Source: Fontimicrobium_A sp034506455 (GTDB lineage: Bacteria > Zhuqueibacterota > Zhuqueibacteria > Residuimicrobiales > Krinioviventaceae). Taken from it: a DNA stretch of 11,644 nucleotides. Made by a program: the position numbers and the translations under genes. Location of the stretch: positions 1-11,644 of the forward strand of contig JAPDPN010000094.1 of NCBI GenBank assembly GCA_034506455.1, in the 5' to 3' direction. The notes under the pieces were generated by a model that was not told the DNA's origin, did no database searches, and was given only the letters and a program-made list of their open reading frames with translations. Below, in pieces: positions 1-6,186 of the stretch; position 1 is the stretch's first letter; every line of letters starts with the position of its first letter.

Positions 1-359
1 ACAACGTCAGCGAAAACGGCCAGTCGTGGCTCGGATTGGACAATCTGGTGCTCATGAACCTTTCTCCCTCGGTTGTTGCCGACGCTGTAAAACCGACCGA
101 GTTTGCTCTGGCGCAAAACTATCCCAACCCGTTCAATCCGCAGACCGAAATCTGCTATTCATTGGCGCGCGAAGACTGGGTTCGCTTGAGCGTTTTCGAC
201 GCAACGGGCAGGGTGGTTTCCGTATTGGTCGATGGGCGGCAAACCGCGGGCGAGCACCGCGTTACTTTTACCGCAGGTAATCTGCACAGCGGCATCTATT
301 TCTTGCGTCTTGAAACGACGGAAGGCTCGCTGACGCGCAAAATGATCTTGGCCAAATAA
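1..359 (+). CDS. Secreted protein with C-terminal sorting domain, 5' partial
   Basis: Frame 3 is open from the window edge (first full codon at 3) to TAA at 357-359, so only about 118 C-terminal residues are visible. They begin with a short beta-rich stretch containing GLDNLVLMNLS, which resembles the end of a jelly-roll or lectin-like domain. A T9SS type A-like sorting domain follows, with the hallmark QNYPNPFNPQTEI, then a VFDATGRVV turn and a GIYFLRLET strand, ending in KMILAK. In Bacteroidota such domains direct export by the type IX system; in other FCB lineages the same fold is common and its export route is less certain. Any passenger domain lies left of the window, so the protein's activity cannot be named. 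It converges on the FG-GAP gene at 516-3134, which ends in a related domain, and the two share the terminator at 455-488. An ATG inside the window would only be an internal codon. Confidence 0.85.
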   Translation, partial: NVSENGQSWLGLDNLVLMNLSPSVVADAVKPTEFALAQNYPNPFNPQTEICYSLAREDWVRLSVFDATGRVVSVLVDGRQTAGEHRVTFTAGNLHSGIYFLRLETTEGSLTRKMILAK

Positions 360-454
360 CATAAATCCAACAGGCCCTGGCCGTCAAGTCCGCAATTTCT
401 AAAACCAAGGCATCCTTACCGTTAAGGGTCGCATCTTGATTGCAGACAAAAAAT

Positions 455-488
455 AAAAAGCCCGGCAGATTTACTGTCGGGCTTTTTT
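455..488. terminator. Bidirectional intrinsic terminator between convergent genes
   Basis: A 10-bp stem AGCCCGGCAG / CTGTCGGGCT (one G-T pair) encloses a 5-nt loop at 469-473. It has an A-rich left flank and a T-run on the right, so it reads as a rho-independent terminator on both strands. It sits between the stop of the plus-strand gene (359) and the stop of the minus-strand FG-GAP gene (516) and could serve both. The rest of 360-515 holds nothing else recognisable. Confidence 0.85.
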
Positions 489-515
489 GATGTATGAAAG
501 GGGCGTTACTTGAAT

Positions 516-3134
516 CTACTTGACCAGAATCACTTTTTGCAGCATAGTTTGCTCTGCCGCCTTTAGACGGCAATAGTACACGCCGCTGGCAAGGGAATTA
601 CCGGCGGCATCGCGGCCGTCCCACACCACTTCGTGCCTGCCTGCCGGGACAATTCCGCTCATCAGCGCGGCAACGAGTCGACCGCGCGCATCATAGATTG
701 CCAGATCTGTTTCGGCCGCTTCCGGCAGGTCGAAGCGAATCAACGTCTGTGCATTGAAAGGGTTGGGATAACTGGGATGCAAGGCAAACTCTAGTTTATC
801 TGTTGCCTCCTTTAAGGCCGAGACGGCAATGGGCTGTGACCATTCTCTGCCGCCGTCCAGATGAATCAGCTCTAACCGGTACCATTGCTTTTCGGCGTTC
901 GGTGTTTCATCCCAATAAACGTAATCAGCCCCTCGAGCCTGGCCGCCGTTTGCCGGAATTACGTCGCAACTGATGCGTCGGAAGGAACCCTTTTCCGATT
1001 CAGCGGCATGAAGAGCAAAGCCTGCCAGATCAGCTTCGTTTTCAGTCCTCCAAGAAATGCGGACCAGCTGCCCCTCTTTCGATGCTCGAAAAGCCGCCAG
1101 TTTGACGGCGATCGGCGTTTCATAGGTGATCGGGTTGTTGTTGGAAGTGTTGGTGTTGTAATAGATTGAACCGTTGATGTATTCGCAGACATGGATTCGG
1201 TAGGAAGTCCTGGAATTAAGGCCGGTTATTTCAACGCTTGTGCCGGTACCGTTATAAACACAATACCAGCCGCTATTGCCGATTTGATCTCCTTGACGGA
1301 AAGTCGTAGAGGCATTATAGATAGTATTGTCCACCGGTTCAGCGCTGCCGGAAGTTCCTTCTTTGACGAACACAGCGCAGCCGTCGCCGTTGCCGCGCGT
1401 CCAGGAGACCCGCACCGATCCGCCGACAAGCGGCTCGACTTGATTATTTAAACATTGTTCTGAGGGACCGATTTTAAATACATAGGCGGCACCGGCATCG
1501 GCAACAGAGTTGTCTTCAGGGCTGCTTCCATCACCATCCTCACCCGAGGCACCCGCAATAATATAATCTCCACTGATGGCTATACTATAGCCGAAACTGT
1601 CACCAGTTTCACAATTTGCCGCTTTGAGGAAATATGATTCAACCCAGGTGCCGGCGTTTTGGACAAAAAAATAAGCGGCGCCGGAATTAGACCTTGAATT
1701 ATCATTACGACTTGATCCATCACTGCTCTCCCCCCAAGCGCCAATAACCACAGAATTTTGCGATGCAGCGACGCTCCAACCAAAAAAGTCTTTAGTATCG
1801 AGATAGTTGGCAGGTAATTTATTTGCAGAAGACCAGGAACCATTAGAATATGTAAAAACGTACGCAGCGCCTTTTTCATCTAGAAAAGGCTCACCTACAA
1901 CTGCGATATTGCCGCTTATACTTACGCTCCAGCCAAAATTCGCATTTTTAGCCGGTTCGTCATGAGACAAAGTTGCTTCACAACCCCAGCTAGAACCATT
2001 TCGTCTATAAATAAATGCCATGCCAGCACCGGTTACCGTACCCACATCACGAGTATAGGCGCCAATCAAAGCGACATCGCCGTCAATTGCTAAGGAATAC
2101 CCGAAACCTTCATACTCCTGCGGTTCCGGTGTTGTCAGCGTCGTCTGAAAATCCCAAGTACCTTTGTTGGTGTTGTAGACATATACATCTACTGCACCCG
2201 CATACTCAATTTGTTGGCCTTCTATTTCGATCGTTTTATAATATGAGCCGACTAAAACCGTATTATTACTAATAGCTACAGCCCAGCCATAATTTTCTCC
2301 AGCCTGAGCGTTCCTAGGTGATAATTTTTCTATCTGGGTCCATGAAGAATTTGAATATTGAAAGATGTAGGCTGCTCCATAACCATCATCCGCTCCCGGC
2401 GCTCCAACAACAATAAAATCGCCGCTTATACCAACCGAATTGCCAAATAAACTGAAACTTTGGGAAGCATTTGCAACCAAATGAGCTTCTTGAATCCAAG
2501 CCGCACCTTGGCGTCGAAAAACGTAAACAGCGCCGGTAAAGTCGTCTTCTCTTGTAGTACCAATCACTACCCTATCCTCGTCAATGTCAACGACTTCACC
2601 AAAATTTGCATATTGTAAGGGAACAGAAGCCTTCAAATACGCCTGCTGAAAAAATGGATCAATAATTAGGGGATAAGCTGCACTACGATCGTCGACAACG
2701 ATCTGAAAGCTGTTGCAGGCATCCATACGCTTAAACGCTGCTGGCAGAATTTTACCTTCTGCATCAACGGCCATCAATCCGGAGCAGACCAGTGTTATGC
2801 CGCCGCATCGGAAGGTCACCGCTCGTCCGTCCTCCGAAATATCAGTACTCCATCCGTCATTAATCTGTAGAACCACGGTGAGCAATTCCTGCAATTCCTG
2901 GTGTCTCATCGGAGGTCGCGGCAGGGTAAAACCCTGTTGAATGCCTTCCGGTCCGTTATTATACCATTCCATAATTGCGTTATAAGTATACTCGACTCGG
3001 TTTTCCTTTGCTGTAGGTTCAACCCTGGGCAGCGATTGTAGATTGGTCCCATAGCCTACCGCCGCAGTACAAAGTCGAAGAGCATTGTTTTTCAGAAAAA
3101 AAGTCACGCCCTCTGCTGTAAAGTCAACTGAATA
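516..3134 (-). CDS. Secreted FG-GAP beta-propeller protein with C-terminal sorting domain, 5' partial
   Basis: 872 residues are visible; the start codon and signal peptide are lost in the N gap at 3135-3234. Residues 1 to about 160 form a domain often seen before such propellers, containing YTYNAIMEWYNNGPEG and ending YPLIIDPF. Residues about 163-560 hold seven integrin-alpha-like FG-GAP repeats, each with an (F/Y)G.(S/A)V-type strand, an (I/V)(V/I)G strand and a GA(A/V)Y-type strand, consistent with a closed seven-bladed propeller. Several blades carry Asp/Gly-rich loops (for example GEDGDGSSPEDN) that could bind calcium. A fibronectin-III-like region (about 561-680) and a second beta domain (ISWRTENEADLAGFAL) follow. 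The last 90 residues are a FlgD/T9SS-like sorting domain with YPNPFNAQT and WDGRDAAGN, ending KVILVK. The protein is likely exported and perhaps attached to the surface for adhesion or binding; no catalytic motif was seen. The apparent reading frame running on to 3770 through the gap is an artefact. Confidence 0.88.
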   Translation of the reverse strand, partial: YSVDFTAEGVTFFLKNNALRLCTAAVGYGTNLQSLPRVEPTAKENRVEYTYNAIMEWYNNGPEGIQQGFTLPRPPMRHQELQELLTVVLQINDGWSTDISEDGRAVTFRCGGITLVCSGLMAVDAEGKILPAAFKRMDACNSFQIVVDDRSAAYPLIIDPFFQQAYLKASVPLQYANFGEVVDIDEDRVVIGTTREDDFTGAVYVFRRQGAAWIQEAHLVANASQSFSLFGNSVGISGDFIVVGAPGADDGYGAAYIFQYSNSSWTQIEKLSPRNAQAGENYGWAVAISNNTVLVGSYYKTIEIEGQQIEYAGAVDVYVYNTNKGTWDFQTTLTTPEPQEYEGFGYSLAIDGDVALIGAYTRDVGTVTGAGMAFIYRRNGSSWGCEATLSHDEPAKNANFGWSVSISGNIAVVGEPFLDEKGAAYVFTYSNGSWSSANKLPANYLDTKDFFGWSVAASQNSVVIGAWGESSDGSSRNDNSRSNSGAAYFFVQNAGTWVESYFLKAANCETGDSFGYSIAISGDYIIAGASGEDGDGSSPEDNSVADAGAAYVFKIGPSEQCLNNQVEPLVGGSVRVSWTRGNGDGCAVFVKEGTSGSAEPVDNTIYNASTTFRQGDQIGNSGWYCVYNGTGTSVEITGLNSRTSYRIHVCEYINGSIYYNTNTSNNNPITYETPIAVKLAAFRASKEGQLVRISWRTENEADLAGFALHAAESEKGSFRRISCDVIPANGGQARGADYVYWDETPNAEKQWYRLELIHLDGGREWSQPIAVSALKEATDKLEFALHPSYPNPFNAQTLIRFDLPEAAETDLAIYDARGRLVAALMSGIVPAGRHEVVWDGRDAAGNSLASGVYYCRLKAAEQTMLQKVILVK
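1450..2650 (-). repeat. Seven degenerate FG-GAP repeats (beta-propeller coding region)
   Basis: Seven consecutive protein-level repeats of roughly 50-65 residues lie inside the secreted propeller protein. Cores in protein order are ANFGEVVDI, SLFGNSVGI, ENYGWAVAI, EGFGYSLAI, ANFGWSVSI, DFFGWSVAA and DSFGYSIAI. Each is followed by a GA-rich strand such as GAAYVF. They are too diverged in DNA to be a nucleotide tandem repeat, so recent expansion is unlikely. Confidence 0.85.
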
Positions 3135-3234
3135 NNNNNNNNNNNNNNNNNNNNNNNNNNNNNNNNNNNNNNNNNNNNNNNNNNNNNNNNNNNNNNNNNN
3201 NNNNNNNNNNNNNNNNNNNNNNNNNNNNNNNNNN
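3135..3234. other. Assembly gap 1 (100 N placeholder)
   Basis: Exactly 100 unknown bases, the conventional placeholder for a gap of unknown length. It separates the universal stress protein gene (right) from the FG-GAP gene (left), both on the minus strand. The reading frame happens to stay open across 100 N, giving a false fusion. No shared sequence was noticed at its two edges, unlike gap 2, so real sequence is probably missing: the 3' end of one gene and the 5' end of the other. Confidence 0.97.
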
Positions 3235-3704
3235 CAATGAATTCTCTGAAAAGTGTGTCCGTTTACAGTGGGTTCGGTCAACAGAAAAACCGAGCAGGGA
3301 GCTTCGCGCGCCAGCGTGCGGGCTACAGAACCGAGATAGTATTTGAACAACCCTTCCTTAGCCAAGGCCCCGGCAATGATGAGGTCCGCGCCCAATTCAG
3401 CCGCGGCAGCCGCAAGCTCATCGCCGGGGTTGCCTTCCCGCAACATGACGGAGGGCTGCAATTCCCAAATCTTGGTTGAAGCGGCGATCTTGCGCAGCTT
3501 TTCCTCGCTTTGTCTGCCTGCATCGCCGACGTGTACCAGAACCGCCTCGGCTCCAAAAGCGCAGAGGATGCGGTGGGCTTCGTTCAACACCGCCGTCAAC
3601 CGCGGCGAAAACGCTGCAGCAACCACGGCTTTGCGAAAAATCGGTTCATCATAACGGCTTTGCGAATGGACAATCGGTGATCCTTCACTTTCCTCGACGT
3701 TCAT
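3235..3704 (-). CDS. Universal stress protein (UspA family), 3' partial
   Basis: About 156 residues are visible before the gap. The first 145 or so fit a UspA alpha/beta domain: FRKAVVAAAFSPRL (beta1), AEAVLVHVGD (beta2), ADLIIAGALAKEG (beta4) and YYLGSVARTLAREAPCSVFLL (final helix and strand). The last visible residues, TFQRI, look like the beginning of a second Usp domain (compare F-K-R-I-L-V), so a tandem-Usp protein is plausible. The ATP site is altered: the usual Asp after beta1 is Ala, and G-2x-G-9x-G-S reads G-2x-A-9x-G-S. I chose ATG 3704 because AGGTG at 3715-3711 lies 6 nt upstream; the longer start at 3770, with a leucine-rich leader, has no ribosome site and overlaps the 53-aa gene. 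The start overlaps the end of that gene by 20 nt, implying coupling to the symporter cluster. It is probably a cytoplasmic regulatory or stress subunit. Confidence 0.88.
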
Positions 3705-3846
3705 TTGATTCACCTGCTCGACGGGTAAAATGACGGAACAAAGCAAAAGCAATAAAAAAAGAAAACGCAAACACTGCTGCCGGAATCACCACTCCCAGCC
3801 AAGGACTGCCGATTCGGTTTGCAGCCTGCAGAATTATCGATGCCAT
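3685..3846 (-). CDS. 53-aa single-pass membrane protein in symporter cluster
   Basis: Translation from ATG 3846 to TGA 3685-3687 gives 53 residues beginning MASIILQAANRIGSPWLG. One strong hydrophobic helix follows (VVIPAAVFAFSFFIAFALF, about residues 19-37), then a basic tail (RHFTRRAGESNERRGK). By the positive-inside rule the C-terminus should be cytoplasmic. AAGAAGG at 3859-3853, 6 nt upstream, is a convincing ribosome site. The last 20 nt overlap the Usp start, so the two are probably translated together. I recognise no family. In this position it could be a small subunit or anchor linking the symporter to the Usp. An overlapping reading in another frame starting at 3770 is hydrophobic only because it shares this T-rich DNA. 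Nothing convincing was seen in the 142 bases between this gene and the next one upstream. Confidence 0.6.
   Translation of the reverse strand: MASIILQAANRIGSPWLGVVIPAAVFAFSFFIAFALFRHFTRRAGESNERRGK
3711..3715 (-). promoter_or_regulatory. Ribosome binding site that decides the Usp start
   Basis: AGGTG on the minus strand, 6 nt before ATG 3704. The alternative ATG at 3770 has no purine-rich motif at a usable distance, so the shorter Usp start is preferred. Confidence 0.55.
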
Positions 3847-3988
3847 ATCAAACCTTCTTGTAAGAACTTTATTCAGATGATTTCGTATCGCGGCTTTCTG
3901 CGCGAAAAGAACCCTTGCCGAAACGCCTTAGAGCCTCTCCACGCTTCTATACGACTACAGCAGATAGGCTTCGAAATGATACCGATCT

Positions 3989-4144
3989 TTAGGATGTAGA
4001 AAGATCTTTTTGATCGCGATTCGGCTTTTGGGCCGACGCGCTCTTTTTGTTCCTTCGATAAAACGACCAGGCGAACAACATCCCCCCGACTGAAAACAGA
4101 TAGGAAATCGTCATGCCGAGAACAATAATCAGCCCCTTCTCCAT
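3989..4144 (-). CDS. 51-aa membrane protein, probable symporter small accessory protein
   Basis: Translation from ATG 4144 to TAA 3989-3991 gives 51 residues: MEKGLIIVLGMTISYLFSVG, then a continuation of the hydrophobic segment (GMLFAWSFYRR) and a hydrophilic basic tail. It has one transmembrane helix of about 25 residues and a probably cytoplasmic C-terminus. A near-ideal ribosome site, GGGAGGAG at 4157-4150, is 5 nt upstream, and the ATG begins 2 nt after the stop of the preceding 96-aa gene, so translational coupling is likely. Very short single-helix proteins next to SSS symporters are annotated in some bacterial genomes as symporter small accessory proteins; length, topology and position fit, but I matched it by pattern only. 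It probably assembles with the transporter in the inner membrane. Confidence 0.75.
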   Translation of the reverse strand: MEKGLIIVLGMTISYLFSVGGMLFAWSFYRRNKKSASAQKPNRDQKDLSTS

Positions 4145-4146
4145 CG

Positions 4147-4437
4147 CTACTCCTCCCACCGCTGATGCTTTTCCAGCTCCTTCAGATATTCCTGCTGCTT
4201 CCTTTCATAGCTTTCGGAAACAGCCTTTAATTTCGGATCGATAACATAGAACATCAGCGCGGTCATGAGGATGCCAAGGCCGAGAAAAAGAAAACCGATC
4301 GGCAGCAGAAACAGCGACATGGCAACGCCGAATGTGATAAAGACATAGCTGAACGGGGAAAGAACGACGGCGATCCAATCTTCCTTCGTCCATTCATCCG
4401 CTTCGTGGGGTGTCCAGTTTCTTCTGATCCAAGACAT
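4147..4437 (-). CDS. 96-aa two-helix membrane protein next to symporter
   Basis: ATG 4437 to TAG 4147-4149 gives 96 residues. The N-terminal part is charged and Trp-rich (MSWIRRNWTPHEADEWTKED). A long hydrophobic region follows, about residues 20-67, best read as two transmembrane helices (IAVVLSPFSYVFITFGVAM and LPIGFLFLGLGILMTALMFYV), then a charged, probably coiled-coil tail (SYERKQQEYLKELEKHQRWEE). AAGGAG at 4450-4445 is 7 nt upstream. The start lies 2 nt after the symporter stop, so the two are almost certainly co-translated. No family recognised. The two-helix plus soluble-tail layout suits an accessory subunit of the symporter. A longer in-frame extension to 4914 exists but is only antiparallel-frame noise over the symporter gene and lacks a ribosome site. 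Confidence 0.82.
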   Translation of the reverse strand: MSWIRRNWTPHEADEWTKEDWIAVVLSPFSYVFITFGVAMSLFLLPIGFLFLGLGILMTALMFYVIDPKLKAVSESYERKQQEYLKELEKHQRWEE

Positions 4438-4439
4438 GA

Positions 4440-6062
4440 CTATGCTCCTTTTGCCTCGGTTTCCGCTTTGCGCTCGATCTCCGCCAAAGCCTGCAGCAGG
4501 CCACGCCGCTCGGCTTCGCGCTTTACCGGTCCCCAGAAACCGATCGGACGAGTCTGCACATAAAGCTTGACCAGTCTGTCCATGTCGTCGGGTTTGGTTA
4601 ACAACGTCACGGGAATGTAGACCATTGCGACGAGGACGATGAGAATCCAAAACTGAATGTGTTGAGGCAGATCGTTCGGGATGACGCCGAAGGCCGGCAG
4701 AATCCAGACCACCAGCCAGCAGATGCCCAGATTGGCGATCCAGGCCGAAAGGTAGCCCCAGGCATTGAAGCGCCACCAGATCACCTGGAGAATGTTGGGC
4801 AGCCAGGTACCGGCAATCATCAGCCAAAGGGCAAAAAAGAGCCAATCGACGATATCCTTGCCGATCATGATGCCGAAAAAGAAAGAGCCGAGCAGAACCA
4901 CGACGGTCATCCATCGACCGACGCGCACGACTTTATCTTCGCTTGCCTGAGGGTTGATATAGTGGTGGTAGAGGTCGCGAGTGGCGTACATGGAACCTAA
5001 ATTTAGAATACCGGCGATGGTCGAAATATGAATGGCAAGAATCGAGGCGAAAAAAAAGCCGACCATGCCGACGGGAAAATATTCAAAGCCGACTTTGAAC
5101 CAAGCCAAGGCCGCTTCATCGCCGGAGAGCTTTCCTTCGGTCATCACCACGACGGCAAGCACGGCCAAGGCCCATATCGCGTTGCGGAAAATGACAGCGG
5201 CTGCGCCCCACCAGATGGAATAGCCGGCATCTCTGACGTTGCGGGCCGACTGAATACGCTGCGCTTCGACGAACCAGTCGAAATGCGTGGCCATGCCGAA
5301 TCCGCCGAGAAAGGGAACGGCAATCATGGTGATCAGCCACAGAATCGGATAGTCGCCCTTGGCAAAACCGGTGGAGCGGAAAGGATTGAGCATCTCGCTC
5401 ATCCCCAAATTATAGAGACCGGCGACGATTTTGGATGGACCTCCGGCAGCCATTGCCGCCCAAATGGACACCAAGATGATGACGATAAACATGGTAATGC
5501 CCTGCTGAACGTCTGCAATGATGACGCCCCAAAATCCTGCCGTGATGACATAGAGGCAACACAGGCTGGAGAAAAGCACCAATCCCACCCACAGCGGCCA
5601 ACCGAACAAGTAGTTGCAGACGTTGCCCATGGCAATGCCCACCCAGCCGGCGATAAACATGTTCATCGCCACCTGCCAGCCTGCCAACCAGCCTCGGATC
5701 AACTCGGCGCCAAGGCCGGAAAAGCGCTGCGTCGCCCATTCGGCTTGAGTTCCGGCCAACGAGCGGCGAAATATGCGCGCCGAAACCCACGCACTTACCG
5801 CGCACCATCCGGCAAACAGCGAGTACCACATGCCGTACAAACCGTGGCGATAAACCATGCCCGAAAACCACATCGGCGTATCGGTGGCAGTATGGGTTGC
5901 AAAGTTGGAGGTGGCGGGAAGCCACCAAGGCAGCCCTCTGCCGGCGAGAAAAAAATCGGCGCCCGACCGCTTGCCGAGACGATAGAACACGGCTCCGCAA
6001 CCGATCATCAGCACCAGATAGGCGATCGTCCAAAAATAATCCAGGCCGGTAAAGTGAACCAT
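4440..6062 (-). CDS. Sodium:solute symporter family (SSS/SLC5-like) transporter
   Basis: 540 residues, a normal SSS length, with about 12-14 hydrophobic segments. Na+-coupled import of a small organic solute across the inner membrane is the family role. Supporting signatures: FFLAGRGLPWW followed by TSNFATHTATDTPMWFSG (residues 38-68, the unwound helix near the sodium and substrate sites), FVEAQRIQSARNVRDA (264-279), and HISTIAGILNLGSMYATRDLY (345-365), matching the conserved Ser/Thr-rich helix that supplies Na2-site residues and the T-x-D-hydrophobic-Y end. The C-terminus is a charged cytoplasmic tail. GAGGAG at 6074-6069 lies 6 nt before ATG 6062. It is the first gene of a tightly packed cluster with three small membrane proteins and a Usp; a ROK kinase gene lies just upstream. 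Sugars, sialic acid, amino acids or carboxylates are all possible substrates; sequence alone does not decide. Confidence 0.93.
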   Translation of the reverse strand: MVHFTGLDYFWTIAYLVLMIGCGAVFYRLGKRSGADFFLAGRGLPWWLPATSNFATHTATDTPMWFSGMVYRHGLYGMWYSLFAGWCAVSAWVSARIFRRSLAGTQAEWATQRFSGLGAELIRGWLAGWQVAMNMFIAGWVGIAMGNVCNYLFGWPLWVGLVLFSSLCCLYVITAGFWGVIIADVQQGITMFIVIILVSIWAAMAAGGPSKIVAGLYNLGMSEMLNPFRSTGFAKGDYPILWLITMIAVPFLGGFGMATHFDWFVEAQRIQSARNVRDAGYSIWWGAAAVIFRNAIWALAVLAVVVMTEGKLSGDEAALAWFKVGFEYFPVGMVGFFFASILAIHISTIAGILNLGSMYATRDLYHHYINPQASEDKVVRVGRWMTVVVLLGSFFFGIMIGKDIVDWLFFALWLMIAGTWLPNILQVIWWRFNAWGYLSAWIANLGICWLVVWILPAFGVIPNDLPQHIQFWILIVLVAMVYIPVTLLTKPDDMDRLVKLYVQTRPIGFWGPVKREAERRGLLQALAEIERKAETEAKGA

Positions 6063-6126
6063 TCGAGTCTCCTCTTACAGATTGCGGATAGTCAGGCCGG
6101 TTTGGCGGAATCGGAAAGACAGAAAC

Positions 6127-6154
6127 AATATATAAATTTTTTATTCAACAACAA
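6127..6154 (-). promoter_or_regulatory. Predicted sigma70-like promoter of symporter cluster
   Basis: Minus-strand TTGTTG (6154-6149), a 16-nt A/T-rich spacer, and TATATT (6132-6127). The -10 matches 5 of 6 consensus positions and the -35 only 3 of 6. Transcription would start near 6120, leaving a leader of about 58 nt before ATG 6062. It sits in the gap after the ROK stop (6187), allowing separate control of the symporter cluster. Pattern match only. Confidence 0.35.
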
Positions 6155-6159
6155 TTGTT
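6150..6159. promoter_or_regulatory. 10-bp palindrome over the -35 region, possible operator
   Basis: AACAATTGTT is a perfect 10-bp inverted repeat overlapping the proposed -35 element of the symporter promoter, a place where repressor binding would block transcription. A/T-rich intergenic DNA yields such palindromes by chance, so this is only suggestive. Confidence 0.25.
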
Positions 6160-6186
6160 TTCAACTGATATGCGGAGGAGAAAAAT

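Noticed and set aside
3705..3770. Leucine-rich signal-peptide-like start of the Usp gene
   Set aside because: No ribosome site, a signal peptide on a cytoplasmic Usp makes little sense, and the DNA codes for the 53-aa membrane protein in another frame.
4438..4914. N-terminal extension of the 96-aa membrane protein
   Set aside because: The extension lies out of frame inside the symporter gene and is Arg/His-rich noise; the ATG at 4437 has a good ribosome site and 2-nt spacing to the symporter stop.
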